Source of the DNA: Halopseudomonas salina
GTDB taxonomy: Bacteria > Pseudomonadota > Gammaproteobacteria > Pseudomonadales > Pseudomonadaceae
Direction: 5' to 3'
NCBI RefSeq assembly: GCF_008641105.1
Contig: NZ_VTTI01000002.1
Span: forward strand, 160,040-224,039
DNA: 64,000 nt
Each line of letters starts with the position of its first letter. Within the stretch, counting starts at the first letter, position 1. The position numbers and the translations under genes were made by a program. This document shows, piece by piece, positions 39,161 through 47,722 of this stretch. The notes under the pieces are model-generated. The model did not search any database. It saw only the letters and a list, made by a program, of their open reading frames with translations, and was not told the DNA's origin.

Positions 39161-40495
39161 CTAGCCGAAGATTTCTACCCTGACCTGTAATCCACCAGAA
39201 TGCGCTGGCATAAAGCGGACTAATCCGGAATACCGCTCTACCACGTCCCGAACAATGGCCAGGCCCAGACCGTGACCAGGTGTCTGCTCATCCAGTCGCA
39301 AGCCACGCTGCCCCAGTCTGATCATTTCAGTGTTCTCTACACCACTACCATCGTCGCTGACCGTGATAGAGATCATCTGGGGGGTCTGTTCCAGGGAAAG
39401 CTCAATAAAGCGTGTTGACCACTTGCCGGCGTTATCCAGCAGATTGCCGAGTATTTCGTTCAGGTCATGTTCCTCGACCGGCCACCGACTTTCCTCTGCA
39501 AGGGACGTGGATAGTTCGAAGGTTTTTTCCGGGTAAAGACGGCCAAGCATCCACAAGAGATCGCGCGCCTGTTTGACGGGATAGGCGCTCTTGCCGACCT
39601 GAGGTCCGGCAAATCGACTGCGACGCATTTCTGCTTCGAGCTGCTTGTCAAGGTCACCCAGGCGCACAGCCATCTGTTGCCGTAGTGAGTCATCGAGTGG
39701 TCGGTTGGTGTCCTCGAGAACCTGCCTGACCGCGGCGATGGGTGTTTTCACGCTATGGGACAGGTTGGCCAGCGCCTCCCGGGAACGTTCCAGGCGCTGA
39801 TCCAGAGAGTCGAGTAATTGGTTGAGCTGTTGAACCAATGGGCGAAACTCATCTGGCGTCTTTACATCGATTCGCGAAATCTCACCGGTTTGAAGTTGCT
39901 TCAAAGCCACTTGGAGTGCTGCTGCCGGGCGCATGGAGAAGCTGATGCCAAGCCAGATCACTCCGGCCAGCAGGCCGACTAATAACACCGAGACTACGGC
40001 GGTCCAGGCATGCAGCTCCGCCTGACTCAATTTGAGGGCATCCATATCCTCCGAGACGATAACCACAATCGGCGTGCCCTGGATTTCAAACGACCGCCGA
40101 TAGGCAAGAATGTCCGCCGGTGCGTTATCTGCCGTTTTATTCTGCACTCGGATGCTGCCCTGTTTCCCGGATTGAATCAGTGGCCTGAGCAGCGGTGCCC
40201 AGGTTTCGGGCGAGATGACGGTGGTGGTAGGGGAGTGCACGGCAAAGGCATGGTGGAAGACTTCCTGAAAGTAATCACCGGTTTGCAGTGCACCTACCAC
40301 GCCATCGACTTCCTGCAGCTGCAATTGGAGAAAGGTAACCTCCTCCATAAGCCGGTGTTCTATAAAGTCCCGTGACATTCTGTCCAGCAGAAAACCATGC
40401 ACTACCCAGGCGATAGCCATCAGCCCGATTCCGGCTGGCAGCAGTATGGCAAGCAAGGCACCCTTTACCGATGTTGGTCCCCTAAACAGTATCAT
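39161..40495 (-). CDS. Sensor histidine kinase of the copper locus
   Basis: A 444-residue membrane kinase with TM helices near 14-33 and 163-186, a periplasmic sensor region between them (35-160), a HAMP-like linker, and a kinase core. The phosphoacceptor His247 is in an unusual H-box LSHSVKTPIAAV, as in PhoQ-type kinases, rather than HELRTP. N, G1 and G2 boxes are NLLDNAGKW, DDGSGVE and GHGLGLAIV. The periplasmic region is not Met- or His-rich, so direct metal sensing is not obvious. It overlaps the response regulator gene by 14 bases and lies next to divergent copper genes, so copper sensing is likely. Confidence 0.9.
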   Translation of the reverse strand: MILFRGPTSVKGALLAILLPAGIGLMAIAWVVHGFLLDRMSRDFIEHRLMEEVTFLQLQLQEVDGVVGALQTGDYFQEVFHHAFAVHSPTTTVISPETWAPLLRPLIQSGKQGSIRVQNKTADNAPADILAYRRSFEIQGTPIVVIVSEDMDALKLSQAELHAWTAVVSVLLVGLLAGVIWLGISFSMRPAAALQVALKQLQTGEISRIDVKTPDEFRPLVQQLNQLLDSLDQRLERSREALANLSHSVKTPIAAVRQVLEDTNRPLDDSLRQQMAVRLGDLDKQLEAEMRRSRFAGPQVGKSAYPVKQARDLLWMLGRLYPEKTFELSTSLAEESRWPVEEHDLNEILGNLLDNAGKWSTRFIELSLEQTPQMISITVSDDGSGVENTEMIRLGQRGLRLDEQTPGHGLGLAIVRDVVERYSGLVRFMPAHSGGLQVRVEIFG

Positions 40496-41147
40496 TGAAC
40501 AGGTACCCCTGACCGCGCCGCGTTGAGATGGTGTCTGTGCCTACAAGTTTGCGCAGTCTGCCGATGTAGGCCTCAATGACGTTGTCACTTGGGCTTTCAT
40601 TGAGGCTGTAAAGCTGCTCTATCAGCTGCTCCTTGGAGAACACATGACCGGGCTGGCTCATCAAGCAGCGCAGAAGGCGGAACTCGGTGCCCGTCAGGCT
40701 GTGCTCGATACCGTCGCCCATTTTCAGGCTCTGGCGATGTTCATCAAGCTCAAACCGACCCGCTGTAATCAATGAGCGCACTCTGCCTTCGCTGCGCCGG
40801 ACTATGGCATTGAGCCGCGCTATCAGTTCTTCGGACTGAAAGGGCTTGGCCAGATAGTCGTCGGCCCCCGCCTTGAGTCCATTTACCTTGTCCTGCCAGT
40901 CACTCCGTGCGGTCAGGATCAGGACCGGAAAGTCTGCTTGATTCGCGCGCCAGTTACGCAGCACATCCAGACCGCTGCCATCCGGCAGGCCCAGGTCCAA
41001 CACACACACCCGGTAATCTTCCTGTTTGCCAAGCAGCTCGGCCTCTCTGGCTGTGTGAGCGGTATCGACGCTGAAGCCAGCCTTGGCCAATTGGCTGGCA
41101 AGTCCTTCTGCCAGCAATAAATCATCTTCAACGAGCAGTAGTCGCAC
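40482..41147 (-). CDS. OmpR-family response regulator of the copper locus
   Basis: A 221-residue regulator. The receiver domain has the acidic pair Glu7-Asp8, phosphoacceptor Asp51 in CVLDLGLPDGSG, the conserved Thr in LILTARSD and Lys in DYLAKPF. The C-terminal winged helix (about 125-218) contains LTGTEFRLLRCLMSQPG and NVIEAYIGRLRKLVG. It is closest in pattern to PhoP/QseB-like regulators. It overlaps its kinase gene and is divergent from the cupredoxin gene, with a long inverted repeat in the shared 149-base region that is a candidate binding site. Confidence 0.92.
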   Translation of the reverse strand: MRLLLVEDDLLLAEGLASQLAKAGFSVDTAHTAREAELLGKQEDYRVCVLDLGLPDGSGLDVLRNWRANQADFPVLILTARSDWQDKVNGLKAGADDYLAKPFQSEELIARLNAIVRRSEGRVRSLITAGRFELDEHRQSLKMGDGIEHSLTGTEFRLLRCLMSQPGHVFSKEQLIEQLYSLNESPSDNVIEAYIGRLRKLVGTDTISTRRGQGYLFNDTV

Positions 41148-41188
41148 GGGCGGCTTCCTCGCGGGATTGATGGAGGTTGACAGTGTCT

Positions 41189-41257
41189 CCCATCAACCTG
41201 AAACCAGACTGAACTGCAATTAATTCACCATTTTCAGAAAGGATTCAGGTTGATGGG
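41189..41257. promoter_or_regulatory. Long-range inverted repeat in the copper-locus promoter region
   Basis: CCCATCAACCTGAA (41189-41202) is repeated in exact inverted orientation as TTCAGGTTGATGGG (41244-41257). The 14-base arms are 55 bases apart centre to centre, about five helical turns, and lie in the only gap between divergent regulators and the cupredoxin gene. They are good candidates for response-regulator binding sites. A hairpin is also formally possible but the loop is long. Confidence 0.65.
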
Positions 41258-41296
41258 TGATGGTGCACTCATTCAGACCAATGAGAGGAAGGTGTC

Positions 41297-41830
41297 ATGA
41301 ATCCAGCCAGATTTGTAGTTGCAGCGGTAGCTTTATCGGTCTCGAGTTTTGTTTTTGCCGCGGGTGGTCACCATGGTGCCCACGGCGAGGGAGTCAATAT
41401 CGGGGAAGTGGGCAAAGCCTCGGATGCTGACCGGACTATCACCGTACAGATGCACGACAACTACTACGAGCCCGAGTCGATCGCGGTGAAGCCGGGTGAA
41501 ACCGTGCGGTTTGTGGTCGAGAACAAGGGCAGCCTGGTTCACGAGTTCAATATCGGAACGGCAGCCACCCATGAGGCCCATCAGGAAGAAATGATGATGA
41601 TGGTCAACCATGGCGTGATCGACGGCGGCACCATCCACCACGACATGATGGAGATGGATATGGGTAATGGCCACTCCATGAAGCACGATGATCCCAATAG
41701 TGTGCTGCTTGAGCCGGGTAAGAGCCAGGAGCTGGTCTGGACATTTGCCGAAAGCGGCACTATCGAATTTGCCTGCAATGTCCCGGGCCATTACCAGGCA
41801 GGCATGTATGGCGAGGTGGTATTTGACTGA
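41297..41830 (+). CDS. Periplasmic cupredoxin (CopI-like)
   Basis: A 177-residue blue-copper-like protein with a Sec signal peptide ending VFA-AGGH. The mature N-terminus is His-rich (GGHHGAHGEG). Type-1 copper ligands are visible as His82 in SLVHEFN, Cys160 in FACNVPGHYQAGM, His165 and Met170. Between strands lies a Met/His-rich insert (about 92-130, with EEMMMMV, HHDMMEMDMG and HSMKHD) that could bind several Cu(I) ions. It is the first gene of the rightward copper unit and is followed 54 bases later by copA. It likely acts as a periplasmic copper sink or electron donor in copper resistance. Confidence 0.9.
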   Translation: MNPARFVVAAVALSVSSFVFAAGGHHGAHGEGVNIGEVGKASDADRTITVQMHDNYYEPESIAVKPGETVRFVVENKGSLVHEFNIGTAATHEAHQEEMMMMVNHGVIDGGTIHHDMMEMDMGNGHSMKHDDPNSVLLEPGKSQELVWTFAESGTIEFACNVPGHYQAGMYGEVVFD

Positions 41831-41884
41831 TCCCGTTTTCTCACCGAGCCCATCAATTCAATCAGTAATGTCTGGAGCAAAACC

Positions 41885-43663
41885 ATGAAGCGAGCCCTGC
41901 TGCTGGGTTTTTTCAGTTTGTTGGCGCCTGTGTCGGTACTGGCCGGCGAATACAATCTGATCGTGGACCGGGTCCAGATCGATACCGGGGATTTCGTCAA
42001 GGAGGGCATAGGCTACAACGGTGCTTCGCCAGGTCCGATCCTGCGCTTCAAGGAAGGAGAGAACGTCAGGATAAAGGTGACCAACAATCTGGCGGAAATG
42101 ACTTCCATACACTGGCACGGACTCATTCTGCCTTTCACCCAGGACGGCGTGCCCGGCTTCAGCTTTCCCGGAATACGTCCGGGAGAAACTTTCACATACG
42201 AGTTTCCGATCACACAGGCCGGCACCTATTGGTATCACAGCCACTCGGGCTTCCAGGAGCCTGACGGTGCATTTGGGGCCATCGTCATTGAGCCCGAAGG
42301 GCGTGAACCCTTCCGCTACGATCGTGAGTATGTGGTTCAACTAACCGACAAACATCCACACTCGGGTGATCGCATCATGCGTAACCTGAAAATGATGCCG
42401 GACTATTACAACCGTCAGCAGCAAACGGTGCCCGAGTTTTTCTCTGATGTTGCAGAGAAAGGATTGATGAGTACCGTCCGCGATCGCATGGACTGGGGTG
42501 ATATGCGGATGATGAAGGCGGATGTAGAAGACGTGCAGGGCTTTACAGGCATGATCAACGGCTTGGGCCCGGAACAGAACTGGACCGGTCTGTTCGAGCC
42601 CGGTGAACGTATTCGTCTGCGGTTCATCAACTCATCGGCCATGACCTACTTTGATGTGCGCATTCCCGGTATGGAAATGACCGTGGTGCAGGCAGACGGT
42701 AACAACGTCCGGCCGGTTACGGTCGATGAGTTCCGCATTGGCGTTGCCGAGACCTATGACGTCATCGTTCATCCGAAGGACGCCCAGGCCTACACCATCT
42801 TCGCCGAGTCGATGGGCCGCTCGGGTTTTGCTCGGGCGACGCTGGCACCAGAGAAGGGTATGCAGGCACCGATTCCCGAGATGCGCGAGCCGGCACGTCT
42901 GACCATGGCTGATATGGGCGGAATGCCGGGTATGGATCATGGTTCCATGGATCATGGCTCTATGGACCACGGCTCAATGGGTAGTGGGAGCATGGGCTCT
43001 CAGGATGATATGCCGGCAATGGATCATTCCACCATGGATGGAATGGAGGGTATGGACCACTCGAACATGGCAGGTATGGATCACTCCAGCATGGCAGGTA
43101 TGGGCCATTCGGCCATGGGCGCAGCGGACGCTCCCAGCGATGCCTTCTATGCCGACGGTAGCGGTATTACGCCTGTAGCGGCGAACGGCGGCAAGTTCCT
43201 GTCCTATTCGGATCTGCGAGCGCAAAAGCCGCTGTATGCAGACCGGGAGCCCACGCGTGAAATTGAACTGCGGCTGACGGGCAATATGGAGCGATACATA
43301 TGGAGCATCAATGGCGTCAAGTATGAAGACGCAGACCCTATCCGCCTGCAATACGGTGAGCGGGTGCGCTTCAAGTTTGTCAATGAAACCATGATGACTC
43401 ATCCGATGCACCTGCATGGCATGTGGTCGATTCTTGACGTCGGGGCAGGGGAGTGGGATCCGATCAAACACACTATCAACGTTCAGCCAGGCACCACCGT
43501 CTACATGGAAACCGAAGTGGATGCGCCGGGGCACTGGGCTTTCCATTGCCACCTGTCTTACCACGCGGCGGCGGGGATGTTCCGCAAGGTGATTGTCGAG
43601 GGTGCGCCTGATTCTGCGCCGATTGAAACTTCAAACGAAGCTGACGCAGGGGGTGATGCATGA
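41885..43663 (+). CDS. copA: Multicopper oxidase CopA (copper resistance)
   Basis: A 592-residue periplasmic multicopper oxidase of the PcoA/CopA type, which oxidises Cu(I) and detoxifies copper. Copper sites: IHWHG (His76, His78), WYHSHSG (His118, His120), HPMHLHG (His506, 509, 511) and HCHLSYH (His554, Cys555, His556, His560). A Met/His-rich insert at about 341-413 consists of MDHGSM, MDHSTM and AGMDHS units. The signal peptide (MKRALLLGFFSLLAPVSVLA) has no twin-arginine, whereas most CopA proteins use Tat, so export by Sec with periplasmic metallation is inferred. copB overlaps its stop by four bases. Confidence 0.93.
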   Translation: MKRALLLGFFSLLAPVSVLAGEYNLIVDRVQIDTGDFVKEGIGYNGASPGPILRFKEGENVRIKVTNNLAEMTSIHWHGLILPFTQDGVPGFSFPGIRPGETFTYEFPITQAGTYWYHSHSGFQEPDGAFGAIVIEPEGREPFRYDREYVVQLTDKHPHSGDRIMRNLKMMPDYYNRQQQTVPEFFSDVAEKGLMSTVRDRMDWGDMRMMKADVEDVQGFTGMINGLGPEQNWTGLFEPGERIRLRFINSSAMTYFDVRIPGMEMTVVQADGNNVRPVTVDEFRIGVAETYDVIVHPKDAQAYTIFAESMGRSGFARATLAPEKGMQAPIPEMREPARLTMADMGGMPGMDHGSMDHGSMDHGSMGSGSMGSQDDMPAMDHSTMDGMEGMDHSNMAGMDHSSMAGMGHSAMGAADAPSDAFYADGSGITPVAANGGKFLSYSDLRAQKPLYADREPTREIELRLTGNMERYIWSINGVKYEDADPIRLQYGERVRFKFVNETMMTHPMHLHGMWSILDVGAGEWDPIKHTINVQPGTTVYMETEVDAPGHWAFHCHLSYHAAAGMFRKVIVEGAPDSAPIETSNEADAGGDA

Positions 43664-44409
43664 GTCTTATCCGAATCCGGAAACCTGCCAATGTGGTGGT
43701 GTTGATGCTTCTGTCTGGTGCCGTTGCGGCTCAGGCGCACATGGTCGACACCACACAGCGTAAGGATCCTCTCAAGGTATGGGGCGTCCAAGTCGAAGAG
43801 CTGGAGTATCGTTACAGTGATGACGGCGAAGAGCTTGGTGTATGGAATGCAGATGTTTTCTACGGAACAGACGAGCTCAAGTTTCGCTGGCTGACCTCGG
43901 GTGAGTACGCCATTGAAGAGCAGTCCTACGAGGGGCTGGAAAATCAGTTTGTGGCGCAGGTTCCGATTTCCACGTTTTTTGATGCCAAGGCGGGTGTGCG
44001 TTTTGATACGCCCGAGGTTCCGGATCGCACCTATGCGGTGCTGGGCATCACTGGCCTTGCGCCGCAATGGGTGGAAGTCGATGCCAGCTTTTATTACAGC
44101 AATAAAGGCAACACTTCAGCTGAAATTGATGCCGAGTACGAACTGCTACTCAGCAACTATTGGATTCTTGCCGCTACATTCGATGCGACAGTGGCCTTCA
44201 GTGAAGATCGCGACATTGGTGTCGGCAAGGGTCTGGTATCTACAGAGACAGGCCTGAGACTCAGTTACGACCTGGTCGACCGCGCTATTTCTCCCTATGT
44301 GGGCATAGTTCATGAGAAGAAGTTTGGTGATACAGCCGACTTCGCCAGGGCTGATGGCGGTGGCACCGAAGACTGGTTTGCAGTCATTGGAGCCAGACTG
44401 GTCTTTTAA
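43660..44409 (+). CDS. copB: Outer-membrane copper resistance protein CopB
   Basis: A 249-residue CopB/PcoB-family protein. It has a signal peptide ending VAAQA-HMVD and a beta-barrel of about 210 residues with typical CopB segments ELEYRYSDDGEELGVWNADVFYG, TDELKFRWLTSGEYAIEEQ and SPYVGIVHEKKFGDTADFARADG. It ends in ARLVF, the aromatic C-terminus of an outer-membrane barrel. The usual Met/His-rich N-terminal half of PcoB is missing, so this is a short form. It starts within the copA stop codon (ATGA overlap). Confidence 0.93.
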   Translation: MSLIRIRKPANVVVLMLLSGAVAAQAHMVDTTQRKDPLKVWGVQVEELEYRYSDDGEELGVWNADVFYGTDELKFRWLTSGEYAIEEQSYEGLENQFVAQVPISTFFDAKAGVRFDTPEVPDRTYAVLGITGLAPQWVEVDASFYYSNKGNTSAEIDAEYELLLSNYWILAATFDATVAFSEDRDIGVGKGLVSTETGLRLSYDLVDRAISPYVGIVHEKKFGDTADFARADGGGTEDWFAVIGARLVF

Positions 44410-44437
44410 TCTTTTTCCAGAATCATGAGGGGTATTC

Positions 44438-45766
44438 ATGAGCAAGGGGCAGGATAGAAGCACACATTACAAAGAGGGCAGTCTGAGTTTGGCCGGCACC
44501 GTCATGCTCGGCACCGGGGTCATGATTGGTGCGGGTATTTTTGCGCTTACCGGTCAGATGGCAGAAATGAGCGGAGCCTTGTTCCCTCTGGCATTCCTTG
44601 CAGCCGCAGTGATTGTCAGCTTCAGTGCCTATTCGTACATCAAGATTTCCAACAAATGGCCGGATGCCGGCGGTATCGGGATGTATCTGCACAAGGCTTA
44701 CGGCAACAGCTTGCCTACCGCCTTTAATGCCCTGTTGATGTATTTCTCGATGGTGATAGCCCAGAGCTTTCTGGCCAGAACATTCGGCTCTTACACCATG
44801 CAGCTGTTCGGCGGCGACGAGAGTGGGCGCATGGTACCTGTTCTGGGGGTCGCGCTTATTCTGGCGGCCTTTGTGGTTAACCTGCTGAGCAACCGTTTTA
44901 TTCAGGGCGTTGCTTCCATCATCGGGGTCTTCAAAATTGGTGGGATTCTGATTTTCGGTATCGTCGGAGTCTGGGTCGCAGATAGCATCAGCGTCGATTT
45001 CTCCAGCCCTGGAGACGCCGGAACGATGGGCAATTTTCTCGGTGCCACTGCACTGGGCATCCTTGCATTCAAGGGTTTCACCACGATCACCAACAGCGGA
45101 TCGGAGATAAAGAATCCTCGCCGCAATGTTGGCCGTGCCATTGTGATTTCCATATTGGTCTGCGTGGTCATCTATGCGCTGGTCGGCTTCGCCGTTTCCA
45201 GTAACTTGTCCCTGTCAGAAATTATCGAGACCCAGGACTATTCCCTGGCGGCCGCCGCACGACCGGCGCTGGGCGAATATGCAGTCTGGTTTACCGTGGC
45301 GATTGCGATGTTGGCGACGGCTGGCGGTATTGTGGCGAGTATATTTGCCGTGTCACGCATGTTGGCAATGCTGACTGAAATGAAGCTGGTACCTCACAGT
45401 CACTTCGGGATGCCGGGCAGCATTCAGAAACACACGCTGGTCTACACCGTGGTGCTCGGATTACTCCTGACAGCATTCTTCGATCTTTCAAGAATTGCAG
45501 CCCTGGGTATCGTGTTCTACCTGATCATGGACATAGCCATTCACTGGGGTGTTATTCGCTACTTGCGCGACGATCTGAAGGCGGTGACCTGGGTTCCGGC
45601 TGTTGCCATTGTGCTCGATCTGCTCGCGCTGGGCGGTTTTGTCTGGGTCAAGCTGAACACTGACCCTTTTGTAATCGGCGTGGCTGTTGGCGGCATGACC
45701 CTGATCGCCATTGTAGAGCTGATCTTTCTAAAAAAATCTGGACCTTCGCACCAAGAGCATCACTGA
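44438..45766 (+). CDS. APC-superfamily permease in the copper operon
   Basis: A 442-residue inner-membrane transporter with about twelve hydrophobic segments and the APC-family opening GTVMLGTGVMIGAGIFALTGQMAEMSG, then GWPDAGG-like NKWPDAGGIGMY and EIKNPRRNVGRAI. It should move an amino acid or amine; nothing in it binds metal. It lies 28 bases after copB in the same direction, so it is probably in the copper operon. Import or export of a copper-complexing amino acid such as histidine or cysteine is a possible role, but unproven. Confidence 0.87.
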   Translation: MSKGQDRSTHYKEGSLSLAGTVMLGTGVMIGAGIFALTGQMAEMSGALFPLAFLAAAVIVSFSAYSYIKISNKWPDAGGIGMYLHKAYGNSLPTAFNALLMYFSMVIAQSFLARTFGSYTMQLFGGDESGRMVPVLGVALILAAFVVNLLSNRFIQGVASIIGVFKIGGILIFGIVGVWVADSISVDFSSPGDAGTMGNFLGATALGILAFKGFTTITNSGSEIKNPRRNVGRAIVISILVCVVIYALVGFAVSSNLSLSEIIETQDYSLAAAARPALGEYAVWFTVAIAMLATAGGIVASIFAVSRMLAMLTEMKLVPHSHFGMPGSIQKHTLVYTVVLGLLLTAFFDLSRIAALGIVFYLIMDIAIHWGVIRYLRDDLKAVTWVPAVAIVLDLLALGGFVWVKLNTDPFVIGVAVGGMTLIAIVELIFLKKSGPSHQEHH

Positions 45767-45792
45767 ACGCACTCAGCAAGGGAAATAATTGC

Positions 45793-46143
45793 ATGATCTG
45801 GATAATCACCAAATACGCAATCACCGCTGCACTGATAGTGCTGATTTCTGAAGTGGCCAAACGCAGTGACAAGCTAGGAGCGTTGATCGCCGCATTACCC
45901 TTGATTACGGTACTGGCGATGATCTGGCTGTATGTGGAGCAACAACCAGCGGAAAAGATCAGCAAGCACGCCTGGTATACGTTCTGGTACGTATTGCCTA
46001 CTCTGCCGATGTTTCTGGTTTTTCCGTTTTTGCATCCACGCCTTGGTTTCTGGTTGTCGCTCGGTGCTAGCGCAGTTATCACCATTGTCTGTTTTGCTGC
46101 GCTGGCCGTCATCATGCGACGATTTGGCGTTGTGTTGTGGTAG
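45793..46143 (+). CDS. DUF3147-family membrane protein
   Basis: A 116-residue protein with four hydrophobic segments (about 5-22, 29-47, 61-80 and 85-110), including GALIAALPLITVLAMIWLY and WYVLPTLPMFLVFPFLHP. It matches DUF3147 as I know it; the function is unknown. It lies 26 bases after the APC permease and ends the rightward copper unit. Confidence 0.82.
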   Translation: MIWIITKYAITAALIVLISEVAKRSDKLGALIAALPLITVLAMIWLYVEQQPAEKISKHAWYTFWYVLPTLPMFLVFPFLHPRLGFWLSLGASAVITIVCFAALAVIMRRFGVVLW

Positions 46144-46290
46144 CTCCTGACTGCAGGTTCTCAACCGGAACGGACATTTCCTGACTTAATGGTCCAGGAA
46201 CTATAGGTAAGGGCTGTCAGTCCATTGTGGCAGACAGGGAAGGGCGAACCTTTGCCTTGCACCCACCTATCAGATCCGGAAGGAGCGACC

Positions 46291-47667
46291 ATGTCGACTA
46301 TCACCACCATCAATCCCGCAACTGAAGAAGAACTCCAGAGCTACGCTGTCATGTCCGAAAAGGAAGCGACAGACCGTTTGGAGGCCTGTCACGCAGCCTT
46401 CCTGGAATGGCGCGAACTGACGCCCCAGGACCGGGCACCCTATCTCAAGAAGATTGCGCAAAAACTGCGCGACAATACCGATGAACTGGCTGCATTGATG
46501 ACCAGTGAAACGGGCAAGCTTCTCAAGGACGGCCGAGTAGAGGTAGAGCTCTGTGCAGCCCTGTTTGATTACAGTGCGCAACACGGCCCCGAGTTGTTGG
46601 CCGATGAGGAACGTGAACAGGGCCTCAATGGCAAGCGCGGCATCGTCACCTATCAACCCATTGGCGTGATCTATTCGATTCAGCCCTGGAACTTTCCCGC
46701 CTATCAGGTGGTTAGGGTGTTGGCAGCTAACCTTATGGCAGGTAATGGTTGTGTGCTCAAGCACGCCAGCATCTGCACCGGTTCTGGCTTGCGTCTGCGT
46801 GAGATTTGCATTGAAGCCGGTCTGCCAGAAAACCTGTTCCAGGTCGTCGTGATTAACCATGACACCAGCGACAAGCTGATAGCTCACCCCAAGGTTCGTG
46901 GCGTTACGCTGACCGGGAGCGATGGGGCAGGGCGACACGTCGGGGCGTTGGCAGCCAAGTCGTTGAAGAAAACCGTACTTGAGCTCGGATCAAATGACGC
47001 TTATCTCGTCCTTGAGGATGCCGATATTGAAACCGCGGTGAAATATTCGGTGATGGGGCGGCTTTACAACAACGGTGAGACCTGTGTTTCCGCCAAGCGG
47101 TTTATCGTGACAGACAAGGCCCATGACGCCTTTGTTGAAGCGTTCGTGGCGCAGATGAAAGCTATCACCATGGGCGACCCCACGAGCAAGGACACCCAAC
47201 TGGGCCCGCTTTCAAGTCAAGACCAGTTTGATACGGTTAAAGAGCAGGTGGAGATCAGCGTCGCCAAGGGTGCAAAGATTCTATGTGGTGGAGAGGTGCC
47301 AGAGCGCAAGGGTGCCTATTATCCTGCCACCGTGCTGACGAATGTCACACCTGGAATGCCGGCCTACGATGACGAAATCTTCGGCCCCGTCGCAGCCATC
47401 ATTCGCGCCAAGGATGATGAAGACGCCATGCGCCTGGCTAATGACAGCCGCTACGGTCTGGGCGGCGGGATTTTCTGCAAGGATGAGGAGCGTGCAATCA
47501 AGCTGGCCCGCAATCACTTTGATACGGGCATGATCCGCATCAACTCCTTTGGCGCTGCTGATCCGAATATGCCCTTTGGCGGGGTCAAGGATTCTGGATA
47601 TGGGCGCGAACACGGGGGCTTCGGCATGAAGGAATTCGTCAACGTAAAGGCGATTTTCCTGCCTTGA
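46291..47667 (+). CDS. Aldehyde dehydrogenase (succinate-semialdehyde-type)
   Basis: The ATG at 46291, preceded by AAGGAG, gives 458 residues starting MSTITTINPATEEEL. Catalytic residues are Glu231 in LELGSNDAYL and Cys265 in NNGETCVSAKRF. The segments NFPAYQVVRVLAANLMAGN and FGGVKDSGYGREHGGFG are typical of the NAD(P)-dependent succinate-semialdehyde dehydrogenase Sad (YneI) subgroup, which is also about 460 residues. The natural aldehyde is not determinable; other aldehydes are possible in view of the AlmA-like monooxygenase downstream. Confidence 0.88.
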   Translation: MSTITTINPATEEELQSYAVMSEKEATDRLEACHAAFLEWRELTPQDRAPYLKKIAQKLRDNTDELAALMTSETGKLLKDGRVEVELCAALFDYSAQHGPELLADEEREQGLNGKRGIVTYQPIGVIYSIQPWNFPAYQVVRVLAANLMAGNGCVLKHASICTGSGLRLREICIEAGLPENLFQVVVINHDTSDKLIAHPKVRGVTLTGSDGAGRHVGALAAKSLKKTVLELGSNDAYLVLEDADIETAVKYSVMGRLYNNGETCVSAKRFIVTDKAHDAFVEAFVAQMKAITMGDPTSKDTQLGPLSSQDQFDTVKEQVEISVAKGAKILCGGEVPERKGAYYPATVLTNVTPGMPAYDDEIFGPVAAIIRAKDDEDAMRLANDSRYGLGGGIFCKDEERAIKLARNHFDTGMIRINSFGAADPNMPFGGVKDSGYGREHGGFGMKEFVNVKAIFLP

Positions 47668-47722
47668 GTACACCGGCAAGTCGAGATTTCACTTTATTCA
47701 ATTCCCCATGGAGGCTCACCTT

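Noticed and set aside
42920..43120. Short repeats in copA considered as a tandem-repeat or CRISPR-like element
   Set aside because: The repeats encode MDHGSM-type residues in frame within copA and lack spacers of constant length.
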